Assembly (NCBI GenBank): GCA_033439295.1
Contig: JAVTLE010000016.1
Span: 682,001 to 746,000 of the forward strand
Origin: Deuterostichococcus epilithicus
Lineage: Eukaryota > Chlorophyta > Trebouxiophyceae > Prasiolales > Stichococcaceae
Length of the DNA: 64,000 bases
Direction: 5' to 3'
This document shows positions 24,401 through 35,600 of the stretch, in pieces. A model generated the notes under the pieces. It made no database searches, was not told the origin of the DNA, and saw only the letters and a program-made list of their open reading frames with translations. Each line of letters opens with the position of its first letter. The stretch's first letter is position 1. Made by a program: the position numbers and the translations under genes.

Positions 24401-26520
24401 CCTCAAACCCAGTAGCACTCTAGGTATGTCAACCCTGAGCTATAAATCTAAAATGCAGTAGCCCTCTAGATACCACTGTGTGTGCCTGAACCCTCCTGTG
24501 TTTACCTGACTGTGCGGTCCTCGCTGCCAGTAGCGATGACGCCGTCCCGGATGTCCACGTCCCACAGCCGAGCCGTGTGCCCGTGCAGCACCGGCAGCGG
24601 CGGCAGCGGTGCTGTGGCGTCGCCGCCGCTGCCGGCCGCCGCCGCTGCGCCGGACCTGCAGCCGCAGCCACCGGCTGCCGCGCCGGCGCCTGGGCCGGCA
24701 CGCCACAGCCGCACAGTGCGGTCGTCGGAGGCGGACGCCAGGATGCGGGCGTCTGGTGACCAGCGCACCCTGCCGCAGTTGTCATGTTTTTCGATGTGAG
24801 GGCATGCTTGCAGGCACTGGAAGTCGACCAGAAGGCGGTTTGGTGCTGGAGATCCTCAGCCCCGATACCTGTGGAGCGCCTTGGGCATGCCGCATGGTCA
24901 GGTTATTGCTGGAGGAGGACTGGCAGACCCTGATTGAACCCGATGTGTGTTGCAAGGTAAGCAGCGTCTGATCTGGTGCACCTGTGAATGGAGCCTGTGT
25001 GGCCGAGCAGCGTCTGGTGCACCGGCCGGGTAATGGTGGGCGGCTGCAGAATGGGGTTGGCGGCCGGCCGATACCCGCCAGGGGGGGCCGCCGGCGATGC
25101 GCCATTTGTATGCGGCCCTGCGGAGGATGGCGCACAGACACACTGTCTCGGCACAGAGCACACCGATGCTGGGGTGGCACACGCAGGAACCGCCAGCCAT
25201 GAGAGGCAAGCTCAAGCCTAGCCGAGGCATCTTTCCACTCAACACACCTGATGCGGCAGCGGCTCGCAGCATCGCGGTCGTCAGGTTGGGGAAGCACCAC
25301 GTCAGTGCGTCCAGGAAGACCGTGCCGGCTGCCACCCAGAGCGACAAGTCGCAGCCATCGCCGCCGCCGCCTTCGCTGCCCCTGTCTGAAGTGTCGCCGC
25401 CGCCGCCGCTGCTGCCGGGCAGCGACCAGTGCAGGTCCATCGAGTACAGCAGCGATGCCTTGACGCAGCGCACGCACAGCAGCGGCTGCAGCTCCTGGCA
25501 TCAGCACACGTGGAGCCTCGGTGGCTGGGATCGGCGCCGGGGCCATCGTGACGCGGTGCACGGTGCATGACATGGGCACATCGAGTCCCTGCCACAAGTA
25601 TGCTGTGTGACTGGACACTAACGGCCTGTAAGGCTACAGAACCAGGCTGTTCCGTGTTACAGCCTCAGTCGCACTGAAGCAAAGGGAAACACGCCTGTGG
25701 TATGCTACCCATCCCACCACCGCTGCCGCCGTTGCCGCCACACAGCAGGCTGTACAGCTGCACCGAGTTGTCGCTCAGCCCCAGCGCCAGCGCCGCCGAC
25801 GGCTCTGCGTCGGGCGCGACCGCCACACTGCGCCGCGTGAGGCCTGCTGTGCTGCGCGCCGCAGCGGGCAGCGGCAGCAGCTTTGCCGCCATGGTCCAAC
25901 GCAGCAGCCGCGGCGACGCCGCAAGCGTGCGCAGGTCCGTGCCGCCAGTGCCCAGCGTCAGCACCTGCAACAGGCACGCGGTTAGTGTCAGTGTCAGCAG
26001 CTGAGACGCGATGCTTGTGGCAGCCAGCTCAGCATGAGCTTCCTTGTGCGTGCAGACGCAGTCGTGCTGCAGTGCGAGCGGCGGCAGGTGCGACGACCTG
26101 GCTCAAGTTTGGCCAGACTTTCGTGACATCTGATCACACGATGGCTTGTGTAAGAGGGACACCTTTGCGTAGTGGTCGCCATGCACTGCAATGGCCAGGC
26201 GCCCTCCCGCAAGCGGCACCGCGTGGATGCCATGCACACGCGCCGCATTTGGTAACACTGTGGCGCTCTGCTGCAGCCTGCCGCTCGGAAGTTCATATGC
26301 CTGCAGCTGAGAGCCCACGCCTGCAGGCACGACGGCGCTCTTGGACGTTGTGTTGCAGATCGTGAGGGGCGCGCAGTGTCGATCTGCACGACAGACGGGG
26401 TTGAAATGGACCTCGACGCGAAGACTCACCAGCCAGCAACAACGATGCATCCTCTCCCTCTTGTGACACAAGCTGCAGGGCGTGCACATCACCCACAAAT
26501 CCAAGGTGATCGAAAGCCAT
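16665..26520 (-). CDS. WDR6: WDR6-type WD40-repeat protein
   Basis: In animals WDR6 (yeast Trm734) is the WD40 partner of the FTSJ1/Trm7 methylase for 2'-O-methylation of tRNA wobble position 34. The first exon (26520-26430, starts [16 protein letters not shown]) joins in phase to 26320-26163 ([29 protein letters not shown]), then to an exon from 25964 ([27 protein letters not shown]). Later exons carry [15 protein letters not shown] joined to [20 protein letters not shown] (24.77-24.51 kb), [15 protein letters not shown] and [18 protein letters not shown] (23.95 kb). The last exon, 17813-16665, has a long Ala/Gly-rich insertion and ends FTGRARD. About 15 introns, some over 1 kb. The last intron (about 17.8-19.18 kb) holds a U6 gene and CAG repeats. 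Junctions from 24.5 to 19.2 kb were only partly resolved. Confidence 0.83.
18358..18462 (-). ncRNA. U6: U6 spliceosomal snRNA gene
   Basis: The minus strand carries a near-complete plant-type U6. It begins with a short 5' stem-loop with the TTCGG turn, then GATAAAATTGG, the ACAGAGA box within GATACAGAGAAGATTAGC, the AGC triad, and the intramolecular stem region CCCCTGCGCAAGGATGACAC. It ends in a run of six T, the Pol III terminator, at 18363-18358. A TATATAT at 18485-18491 lies 23-29 bases upstream of the 5' end, the usual Pol III TATA position. The 3' part (ACAATATCGAGAAATGGTT) differs slightly from land-plant U6. It lies in the same orientation inside the last WDR6 intron. Confidence 0.95.
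18485..18491 (-). promoter_or_regulatory. TATA box of the U6 gene
   Basis: TATATAT 23-29 nt upstream of the U6 5' end, as expected for type-3 Pol III promoters. No convincing plant-type upstream sequence element was seen. Confidence 0.7.
24380..24471. repeat. Two tandem 46-bp units in a WDR6 intron
   Basis: Units start at 24380 and 24426 and share ACCCT, CAGTAG and CTCTAG blocks, with about 10 differences. They lie just beyond a WD40 exon whose donor is near 24506. Confidence 0.6.
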
Positions 26521-27049
26521 GGTGGCAGGCAATGCACAGGTGCACCAGGCCCTCTATGCCGCCTCATCACCGTGCATTCAAGACTCCGCCAGAGAGGTTG
26601 TGGCAGATGCCGCCCATCACGGGGTTCTTATACCAAATTCAATCTGACAGCGGCGTCGCACCGCAGCTGACTTCAAGGGGAAACCTTGCGCAGATGCACT
26701 GCATGGATGCATGCACTGCATGGATAGCCTCACAGGACAACACTGGGATCAGAGGCTGCATTGTCTGTTGGGGTCTTGATATATTTAGTGGCCCAGACAT
26801 TAAAGCAACCGTAGAAATGTACAGAAGCGCCACCGAGTGTCTGCCGAACTGAACTGGTGCCAGAACCCCACAATCGCAAGCTGGTAGAAAGGAAAAGAGC
26901 GAGCAAGACTGTCTCGAACGGGAAGCTTTTCATCTCTATTCACTAACGCTAACTGATACTACAAAGTAGTGGAAGGATACTGTATCCCCCAGATCCGATG
27001 GATGTGATGCATTTGCCACGCACCAAGGTTTTGAACTGCTGCGCAAAGG

Positions 27050-29098
27050 CTACGCCGCGTTTGCGGCGCGCTGCGGGCTCCTCACCCTGGGCTGCCACTT
27101 GCGGTCTGGCGTCTTGAGCTTGCCGTGCTGCGATTTGTTGCTGCCGCGCATGACGACCTTGCGGATGGCCGGCAGTGCTGGGTACGCTGCCGCCATGACC
27201 TCGCCGGCCGGCTGCCGCTGCAGTGACCCAACCTGCTGTGGCGGCAGCTGCCGCGGCGACGGCAGCGATCGCTGCCGAGCCATAGGAGATGGCGTGGTCA
27301 CTTCGCTCTCGGTGTCGCTGCCGGCAGTCACCTTGACAGCGCGCAGCCGCAGCAGAGGCGCCGGCCACGGGGCTGGCGGCGCCGGCAACTGCGGAGCCTG
27401 CGGTAGAGCCGGCACTCGCTGCAGCGGCTGTGCACGCGCAGGCGCCGCCAAGGTCGCTGCGACATCGTCGGCGACGTCGTCTAGGCCGAACATTAGGGCC
27501 TCGTCATCAAAGCCGCTGTCAGGCGGCGACGCCTCCTCGCCAGTGGGGCTGCGGTCAGGGCCATCGTACAGGGCACGCAGCTGCTCGCGCCGCCACTTCT
27601 GGCGGAAGCGGTACCGCCAGACCGCATCGGCATCGTCTTGCACCGGCCGAGCTCGCTGCATCCTTTCCTGCATTGCGCGAGGCATGCAGGCGGTTCATCA
27701 AAGTACACATTGAAACTGACGCCATGCAGATGAGTACCACGTAGCAACCTGCTTCGAGCTGGTGCCCAAGGCAGTCGCCAATGGTGAACAGCAGGGCAGG
27801 CGGTGCAGGGTCTACAGATGTGACGGCTTGCCTTGGTCTGCTGGGCCGGGAAGCCCGTCGGCCTGGCTGGCAGTGGCACCACCGTTTGGCGGGCCGCCCA
27901 GGACCCGAGCGGTGCCGGCAGCTCGGCCTGGACTGGCACTTCCGTCGATTTTGCCGGCTTGGGGGGCGCGGCGGCGGTGGAGTCCTGTGCTTCCAGGGCT
28001 GCGTCGGAGCCCTGCCGCAGGAACGCTGGTCGGCGTGCCTCTGCGCCCTGCACATATATCAGCGTCTAAGACTCAGTGCTGCTGCTGCAACATGCCATTC
28101 GCTCATTGATGACCGTGAACTGCAAGACGATGCCAAGAGGAGAGCGCCTACTGCGGTTCCAGCAGCAACGGCCGCGGTGGGCGCGCGCAGGGCCAGCCCT
28201 CATGATGGTGCAGGAGTTCACGTGCGGATAATGCGCAGTGTGCGGATACCATACTGCGGATGGAAGTGACTCCAAAGACCTGAATGCAGCAGGCGATTCG
28301 GTAGCGAACAGTCGTAGGACCTGCACACAACCAGGCAGCAGGCGTGATGCAAATCATCGGAGCGTGGAACCTGCCTGCTTCGGCGTGGAGAGGCGCGAGG
28401 AGGAGGAGGACGATCCAGAAGATCCGGGGACGTTGATCGGTTTGGACGGCAGCTCTGACGGCGCCGGCTTCTTCAGGACGTGCTGCTGGCCGGTGCCGAT
28501 GTCGAAGCCGGAATGCGGTCTCTCTGGCGCTCGCGCCCCGAGAAAGGTGGACCTGCGCGCACAGCATCGACGTGTGATCAGCACAGCAGTCAAAGCGGCG
28601 TGCGAGCCGTGCACGCAAATGGCGCGCGCCTCAGCGACCCGACACGAGAAGAAAGATCGCTCGGCATGGTTTCCGGCATGCCCAGCCGCCCGATCACGCG
28701 ACTGGCAACTGAGCATGCTGTCGAGACGCACGGCAGCATGGCGCATGTGCGGCCGCGCACGCCCGAGATCAGTGTCAGGCTGCAACCCGGGGATCGCTGT
28801 GAGGTCAGAAAGGCGGCGGGTCCCCAGCGAGGCAGGGCGTTTGCCGGCGCTGCTTCCGCTGCTGCTGTGAGCTGCGAGTGTGAGACGCGAGGAGACCAGA
28901 GATGTCGAGTTGTGCAAAGAAGCCCAAGAGAGGAATGTGCGGCGTTGTGGCACATCAGGCAGGACATAACGCGCCTGACACACTCGACGCGTGGCTGCCC
29001 GCTCCTGTTGGATTGTAAGTGATGGCAGGCACGGAAGTGTTCGGGACCTTGTTAGAGTCGTTTTTGATTCATGATTCGCACCTCCGGCTGCGCAGCAT
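27050..29098 (-). CDS. Unrecognised low-complexity protein
   Basis: I do not recognise this protein. The last exon (to the stop at 27050) is the clearest: it follows a CAATGCAG acceptor near 27670 and contains DADAVWRYRFRQKWRREQLR, an acidic patch (GFDDEALMFGLDDVADDV), a Pro/Ala/Gln stretch and a basic end (KLKTPDRKWQPRVRSPQRAA). An upstream exon, about 28.04-27.82 kb, reads RRPAFLRQGSDAALEAQDST, and one near 28.56-28.37 kb reads GFDIGTGQQHVLKKPAPSEL followed by Ser repeats. A possible start is the ATG at 29098 (MLRSRR, then a GT donor). Exon phases were not all reconciled. One junction (QQTK followed by GCAAGC) would be another GC donor. The sequence looks largely disordered. Confidence 0.42.
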
Positions 29099-29428
29099 GG
29101 CGGCAAACTCGCTCGACACGTGTGACGTCGTCACCCGTCGGGGCCTTTTCGCCGGCGATGCGCTAGACGCTTCCTATGCGAAGCTGAGATTGACTGGTGT
29201 CTGATTTGCGTATGCTGATGCGCATTTGCAGTGGCTGCGGCGGGACACATCGCTTAACAGCAGCGGCTCATCTTCACTGGGCAGCTAGGGTCAACGGGCT
29301 CGAGAGACAGCGGCTGAGCGGCTGATGCGACAGAGAGCTGTTCACAGATACTGCGGTAACGCTATGGAGCAGGCGGGCAGGCTTGTCTTGTGTGATGTGA
29401 AGAAATGCCGCCGACCTCTGGACAAAGC

Positions 29429-29462
29429 ATGGCACGTGTGGGAAACACACCACACGTGCCAT
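29429..29462. repeat. Perfect 12-bp inverted repeat with 10-nt loop
   Basis: Arms ATGGCACGTGTG and CACACGTGCCAT flank a 10-nt spacer. Each arm contains a CACGTG E-box/G-box palindrome. It could be a hairpin or a paired transcription-factor site. Confidence 0.7.
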
Positions 29463-30365
29463 AGGCATCTTCTCACTCCCCTTGCCGTGAATCACAGTTG
29501 CAAATAGTGAGTCCAACTTGGATTTAGTATCCCTCGATCGAAGTGGCACGTGCAGTCACATGTCACTCTCTCCCATCAGCGACAGTGTCTCGGCTTTGCG
29601 GAGGTGCGGACATGATCAAGTTGGCAACAGACTCTGCGATACTGCGGAAAGGGAGCGTGCCAGCGTCATGACATTCTCAGCGGAGCTGACTGAATTCAGT
29701 TAGTTCACCACAGCAGCAGCTAGCATAGCTCCAGCGAAGCTCGCATACTGTACTTGAGCAGCGCCTCGTAAGTGCTGCTTTCAAGCATCGGCTTGCATTG
29801 GAACACAGCCACGTGCCCCGATGGAGTGGCAGTGGAGGCTCATGTCGGTCTGACAGTGCACCGCCGTGCCTGGATCCTGCATTGAGCCCCTGCGACAACC
29901 AGACGTTACTTTGCCGGCGGATATCCGGCAACAAGCGTAGCAAGCACACATTCGCATGCCTGCGGGCGGCTACTCCGCGCATGCCGGCAGGGTGCTGCAG
30001 CACCGGCAGCACTCATGTCTGCGGCTGCAGCCGGCGGCGCCACAGCGTTCGCACTACAGTTTCCAGGCCGCAGCTTTGTAGAGTTATGCACCCTGGCGGA
30101 GGCATCGGCACGGCGCAGTGGTGAGCGGCCGAAAGTCGGGCCTGATTGGCCAATTGCATGCCATGTGCGCCGGCTGCTGGCTATGCCTGCCTGTAGATGC
30201 TGTAATTCAGCCAAACGTCGAGATCATAAAGTGAGCTGCGTGGAGGTACAATGCAGTGTGCTTCATAACGCAGTGCAGAGGCAACTGTGTACTATATTTT
30301 AAATCTTGGCCAATCGGTGGCGCCGTCCCGGACAGGGGTCAGTTGCCTGAATTTGTGGGCCCAGT

Positions 30366-30485
30366 CCTGTTGGCAGCCGGCAGGCTGCAGATCAACGCCG
30401 CCATCCCGGCGACAGCGGGCAGGCTGCGCAATTGTCGGCGCCGTCCAGGCGGCAGCTGGCAGGCTGCGAACTGGAGGGATCGAGG
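30366..30485. repeat. 39-40-bp tandem repeat, about three units
   Basis: The block GGCAGGCTGC recurs at 30379, 30418 and 30458 with similar CGCCNTCC segments between. A degenerate earlier unit may begin near 30318. Confidence 0.65.
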
Positions 30486-31430
30486 CCAGTCGCCGCTTCC
30501 CATTGCCTGACATCAACATCAAATGGGCACACATTTGGGAGGGGGTGGTGCCAGATCAGCACCGGATGGCAGGACTGAGCTGCTGAGAGGCGCATGAAAC
30601 CGCTGGTGTTGCAAGATTTCCTTTCAAAAATCCCATCATTCACGCTGTGGGGCAATTGAGAAATGGTGGCAGAGCAGGCGGCGGGCAGCTCAAAATGTGC
30701 GATCACGGCACATCACAAAGGTCAAAAGGTAAGAAATCGCAGAAACTTCAACCCGAGTGCAAAACCCTTCAAGGAACCAGCCAAACAATCAGCAACTTCG
30801 GTGCAGTATACATCACATCCCTGCATCTACTCGACACGGTCGACAAGCCGTGCCAGCGGACAGCCGCAAGCGCACACATGTGGCTGCGCAAACACACCAA
30901 CCCTGCTGCTGCAAGGATCTCATCACAACCAGTAGAGAGCAAGAGCAGTAGTGCTCTCTATTTCCCCGACACAGCGTCCAATGTTCGGGGCCTCTTGGCA
31001 GCATACCGCGCTGGGGTTTGTTCCAACAAAGCTCACATGGCGGAGGACTCCAGTGAACACATCACGCCGTGTGTGTGTTCTGACCCAAGAGCAAATGCAG
31101 TGGCCGCAGCGCTCAATGGCTGCGCGCGTTTCGCAGCAAGCATGCAATCAGGCCCACATGGCTGCGCCATGGGCAGCAGAACGGCAGCACCGTATGGTGG
31201 GGCCTCTGGCGAGCGCTGCGTGTGCGCTTTCGCGCGCCGGCGAGTAGAGCACTGTTTCCGAGGGGGCCCAGCGCAATTCGCCGGCCAGGTGCGCCGGTGC
31301 GGCGGCTGCCGCAACTCACAGCGGCAGCAGGCTGCCTGGTGCGGCCAAGCCGGCAATGCGAGCCGCTCAGCAGACCTTGAGGTGAGACTGCATATAGACG
31401 AGCCAGAAGTCAGCGCTCGCCCAATGGACT

Positions 31431-32580
31431 AATGGATCATGTGCAGGCTGAGATAGCAAGCACAGAGGCAGCTCCTGTAGTCGGGGGTGACGAACTGTGC
31501 AGCACAGCAGACTGCCCAGAGCAATATATAGTTGAATGGCAGGTAGCGCTGTGGCCAGCGCGATGCAGTAGCTTTCCTGGCGCTCAATGGGTGAATCATG
31601 ACAGTTCGCCTCCAAGTCGAGACTGAATTGAAACTGTCCAAAGCTCACCACGAAGCAGTAGTTGAGGAGGTTGCCGCCGCGGCGCAGGGAACCGGTCAGC
31701 TGCACCGTTTGGCCGAGTTTTTTCAGCAGAGTGCGTTTGGAGTCTACGAAGCGGAACTGCAGGCGGCGGCTGAAGCCACTAGACGCCAGCTCGCCGTTGG
31801 AGAAGCCTGAGCGTGCAATCACGCCTGTACAAAAAGTAGGGCACGAGTCAATGCAAGGGATTGGAACGCCTTTTCAGGTGCAGCCTGGGGTGCGTCACAT
31901 CAGCTTCGTCATGACACATCAGCGAAATTGACACCAAGCAACAGTGAGCGCCAATGCGAGCCCCAGTGCATGACGCCGGCAGCTTGAACCGAATGAGGCG
32001 GCGTTATGGTCAGCTAGGCTAGGTGCGCATGGCGACGACGGGACAAAAAGCAGGCGGTCTCAACAAGGTGAGGAGAGCTGTTTTGTCACGCACCATTCAG
32101 GCGGAGCGAGGCGCCAATGTAACTGCGGGAACTCAGGAACGGCAGCTTGCTGTTCTTGATCGGCAGCAGCAGCGTCACCAGCGACTTGCGCGGGTTGATA
32201 CACTGTACAGTCCGCTTCTTGTTGATGCCGCTTTGGATGAAGGCAGCACGGCAGCCGCTGCATAGGCAGGGGAGCTGCGTAAGGAGCGGCATTCGACATG
32301 TCAAACACAAACCAAACCCATGTCAAATAGGGCAGCAGGGCGAAGGTAGCCGGACGCACACGACAGGGATAGAGGCGGGATCGTGGATAAGTTCCATAGC
32401 GGCATGGTGCATCACGCACTGCAGACGGTTGAGCGGCGCGACAGTGTCGTGGGCGGGTAGCACACGCTGCCGACGGTGGAGATTTGCTTGAAGGGCGACG
32501 ACCTGCTAGCAGGGGGCGGCAGCACGATCAGAACAGGTTCTGGCATCTGGCGCAGGCGATACCTAAAAGAAGGAGGCAGA
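31431..32580 (-). CDS. Coding-like exons downstream of, or continuing, the three-module secreted protein
   Basis: Three minus-strand stretches look coding. One follows a strong CTTCTTTTAG acceptor at about 32561 (YRLRQMPEPVLIVLPPPASR, FKQISTVGSVCY). One is at about 32.26-32.09 kb (SGINKKRTVQCINPRKSLVT, LPFLSSRSYIGAS). One is at about 31.82-31.64 kb (GFSRRLQFRFVDSKRTLLKK, TVQLTGSLRRGGNLLNYCFV). No start codon or signal peptide precedes them. The first joins in phase to a donor (GTGCGTGAATC) inside the Cys-rich end of the upstream secreted gene, so these may be its true C-terminal exons. I do not recognise the domain. Confidence 0.4.
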
Positions 32581-32624
32581 GCTGGGTGGCAATTCACCCA
32601 ATCGGCGCCTTGCAGCCAGGGCAA

Positions 32625-35600
32625 CTAGCGCAGCTGGCTGCAACTAGTCGCAAAGCGCATGCAACCCTCTTGTTGTGCGCAGCAAAGGCAGTAGGCCGGA
32701 TGAAGGTGATTCACGCACCGCGACACGCAGCGGGTGCAGCCGAAGTGCGAGCGGTACCGGCCCACTGGGCAGGTGGCGGGGATGTTTGAGGGCACTTTCG
32801 TCGGCCTCGTGGCGGGCGCGCTGGTAGGGGTTGCGGTCGGCGCGCGGGTAGGTGCGACAGTCGGTACGGCGGCGGGGGCGCTCGGGGGCGGCAACCGGGT
32901 GGGGGCCACGGGCGGCAGAGCGGCGCCGGGCGGCGGGCGCGCAACTACGGCAATGGGTGGCGGGGTGCCAGCGGCGATGGGCGTCGCGGTGACAGGCGTC
33001 GGGCGGGCGGTGGGCGCGCAACTACGGCAATGGGTGGCGGGGTGCCAGCGGCGATGGGCGTCGCGGTGACAGGCGTCGGGCGGGCGGTGGGCGCGGCGGT
33101 GGGCGNGATGGTGGGCGCGACAGTGACTGGCGGGGGGAAGCCGGCGGTGGGCGCGACGGTGGGCGCGACCGCAGGTGCGGCGGTGGGAACGACTGCAGGA
33201 GGGGGCGCGGCGGCGATAACAACACTGCTGCTGACGACGAGGTTGTCGAGCGTGAAGCTGGTCAGGGTCACTGGGGCAGGAGTCTGCAGCAGCTTGCGGC
33301 CAGTTGGGGATGCAGTAGACTGCACAGCCAACGCAGAATGTTAGATGGTTGAGACGATTGATGGTACACCACACTGCATGATACGCTGTATGATTGAGCG
33401 AGGTGGGCTGGGGTGACTGCCTTGCCAGGCAGCGCAATTAGCACCCGCTAGCACTGTGCTCAGTCCCCAGACCCGCCCACTGTGTACCTCACAAGCACTG
33501 GAGCAGTCTTGTGGCAGCGTGAGCATGTGGCTGTAGTGGCTGCTGGCTTCAGGGTGCGCACCTTGAAGGAAACCTGGGTGCAGGCGGTGAAGGGCATGAC
33601 CGGCGTCGGGCCCTGGTCAGGCTTGAGGAGGAGCTGCGCGAGGAGCTGACCGGTCGGCTGCAGCAGGTAGAAGCAGTGCTCAGTAAAATTCACGGTGTTC
33701 CACCTTCTCCATTCGGAGTATGTTGCACACGTGCTTGGTGAGAAGAGCGCGTTGCATCTGACAAAGCGGAGAGAACCACATAAACAGGTTTGCAAGCGTG
33801 ATGGTGCGGCTCGACTGCATTATTATGATGATGCTCATGACAATGCCAGGGATCTTGCATGAGATGTCGCCTGTTTCTGCAGATGGGGCGCAAGGGAGCA
33901 GGATCTACCACGCAAGTGATGTCCAGGGTCTGCAGGTCGGTGCCGGCGTTGGGGCTGGCATAGTAGAAGCCCTGGATGACGAAGGGCGCAGGCGCTGTGA
34001 GGATGGCGGGCTGGCCGTTGACGTTGGTCAACACCTGTGCAAGAAGGAAGAGACACGCTAGTCAGCATATGCACGTAAATTGATGAGAGCATCCATCCAG
34101 TACTTCTGCAGTGGCTGAGTGATTGCCTGGAGATCGTCATGTCACGACGACAAGCAAGGCTGCTGATGGAAGTTGCTGTACCTTGGTGCCAGACACCGCG
34201 GTACCCTTGTAGGCGCTATTGGCGGGGAGCGCAGAGTCAACGACGACAAAGCCGGAGTAGAGGAGGCCAGGGACACCACCATAGCCGACCTGCGCACAGC
34301 AGCACTTCCCGCTTGCCTGAAGAGTGAGGCTCGGTTCAACATGCTTCAACCACCAGCACGACAGCCCAGGAGCGGCATCACACGGTCGCCAGCTGGAAGC
34401 ACACCGGTGGCGCGGAGTTGTCGAGGAGGGTCTCAAAATTGCCGTCCGCAGTGGGCGCGGGCGGGGAGCCTGCAGGAAGGGACGGTGGAGCGCCGGCGGC
34501 AGTGGGAGCAACGGAGGGTGCGGCCGTGGGCGTGACAGTAGGAGCAACGACGGTGGGTGCAACAGTGGGAGCGACAGTGGGATCGACAGTAAAGGGTGCG
34601 AAGGTGGGCACGGCAGTGGGTGCGACGGTGGGTGCGAACGTAGGCGCGGCGGTGGGCAGAACAGCACTGCTGCTGATGATGACGTTGTCGAGCGTGAAGC
34701 TGGTCGGTGTCACTGGGGCGGTCTGCAGCAGCTTGCGGCCAGTGGAGGTGGCAGAAGACTGCACCGCACAATGCAGAAGGTAAGGTCATTGACACCACAA
34801 TAAAATACCTCCTGCGTGATACGCTGTATTGAGCGAGGTGTGGGGTGACTGCCACGCACCCGCTAGTATTCTGTTCAGTCCCCAGACCCGATGTGTTACA
34901 TGACGAGCACTGGACCATTAGGGCAGCGTGAGCATGTGGCAGTGGATGCTGGGTTTCAGGATGCGCACCCTGAACAAAACCTGGGTGCAGGCGGCGAGGG
35001 GCTGCACCGGCGTCGGGCCCTGGTCAGGCCCGAGGGTGAGAAGCGCGAGGACCCGGAAGGTCGGTTGCTGCAGCAAGTGGAAGCACTTATCAACACAAAG
35101 CACAGTGTTTGTTTGTTCCTCCGTTTGGAGGTGCAGACATGCTCAGTCAGATTACGCATCGTGCATCTAATTAGATTATAATAATTATATTATTATAATA
35201 GAACATTGAGTGCGCCACACAAACAGCGTACGAGTGGGTGTGATGATACGGCTTGCGTTCTACGATGCCTATCACAGTGCCAGGGATCTTGCATGACGAT
35301 GAGATGTTTCCGGTTCTGCAGATGACGGCACAATCAATGAAGCAGGAAGATACCACGCAAAGGATCTCCAGGGTCAGGCTGGTGCCGGCGTTGGGGTTGG
35401 CATAGGAGAAGCCCTGGATGACGAAGGGCGCAGGCGCTGTGAGAACGGCGGACTTCCCGTCGCGATTGGTCAGCACCTGTGCATGAGCAAATAGGCACGC
35501 CAGTCAGCAGTAGTGTGTTTGCAAGTTGTTTGAGTGCATCGATCCAGCAGTGCTGCATGCAGCGGCTTTGTGTATACGACTGGAGACCATCATGGCACGA

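Larger units (their letters stand above)
29099..31365. other. Region without a convincing gene
   Basis: Open frames here, including a 261-codon plus-strand frame at 30647-31432, lack recognisable motifs and family-like composition. The region contains a short perfect hairpin (29429-29462) and a small 39-40-bp tandem repeat (about 30366-30485). It is probably intergenic. Confidence 0.45.

Noticed and set aside
30647-31432. 261-codon plus-strand open frame
   Set aside because: No family motif, no splice context, and composition unlike the confirmed genes nearby. Treated as chance.
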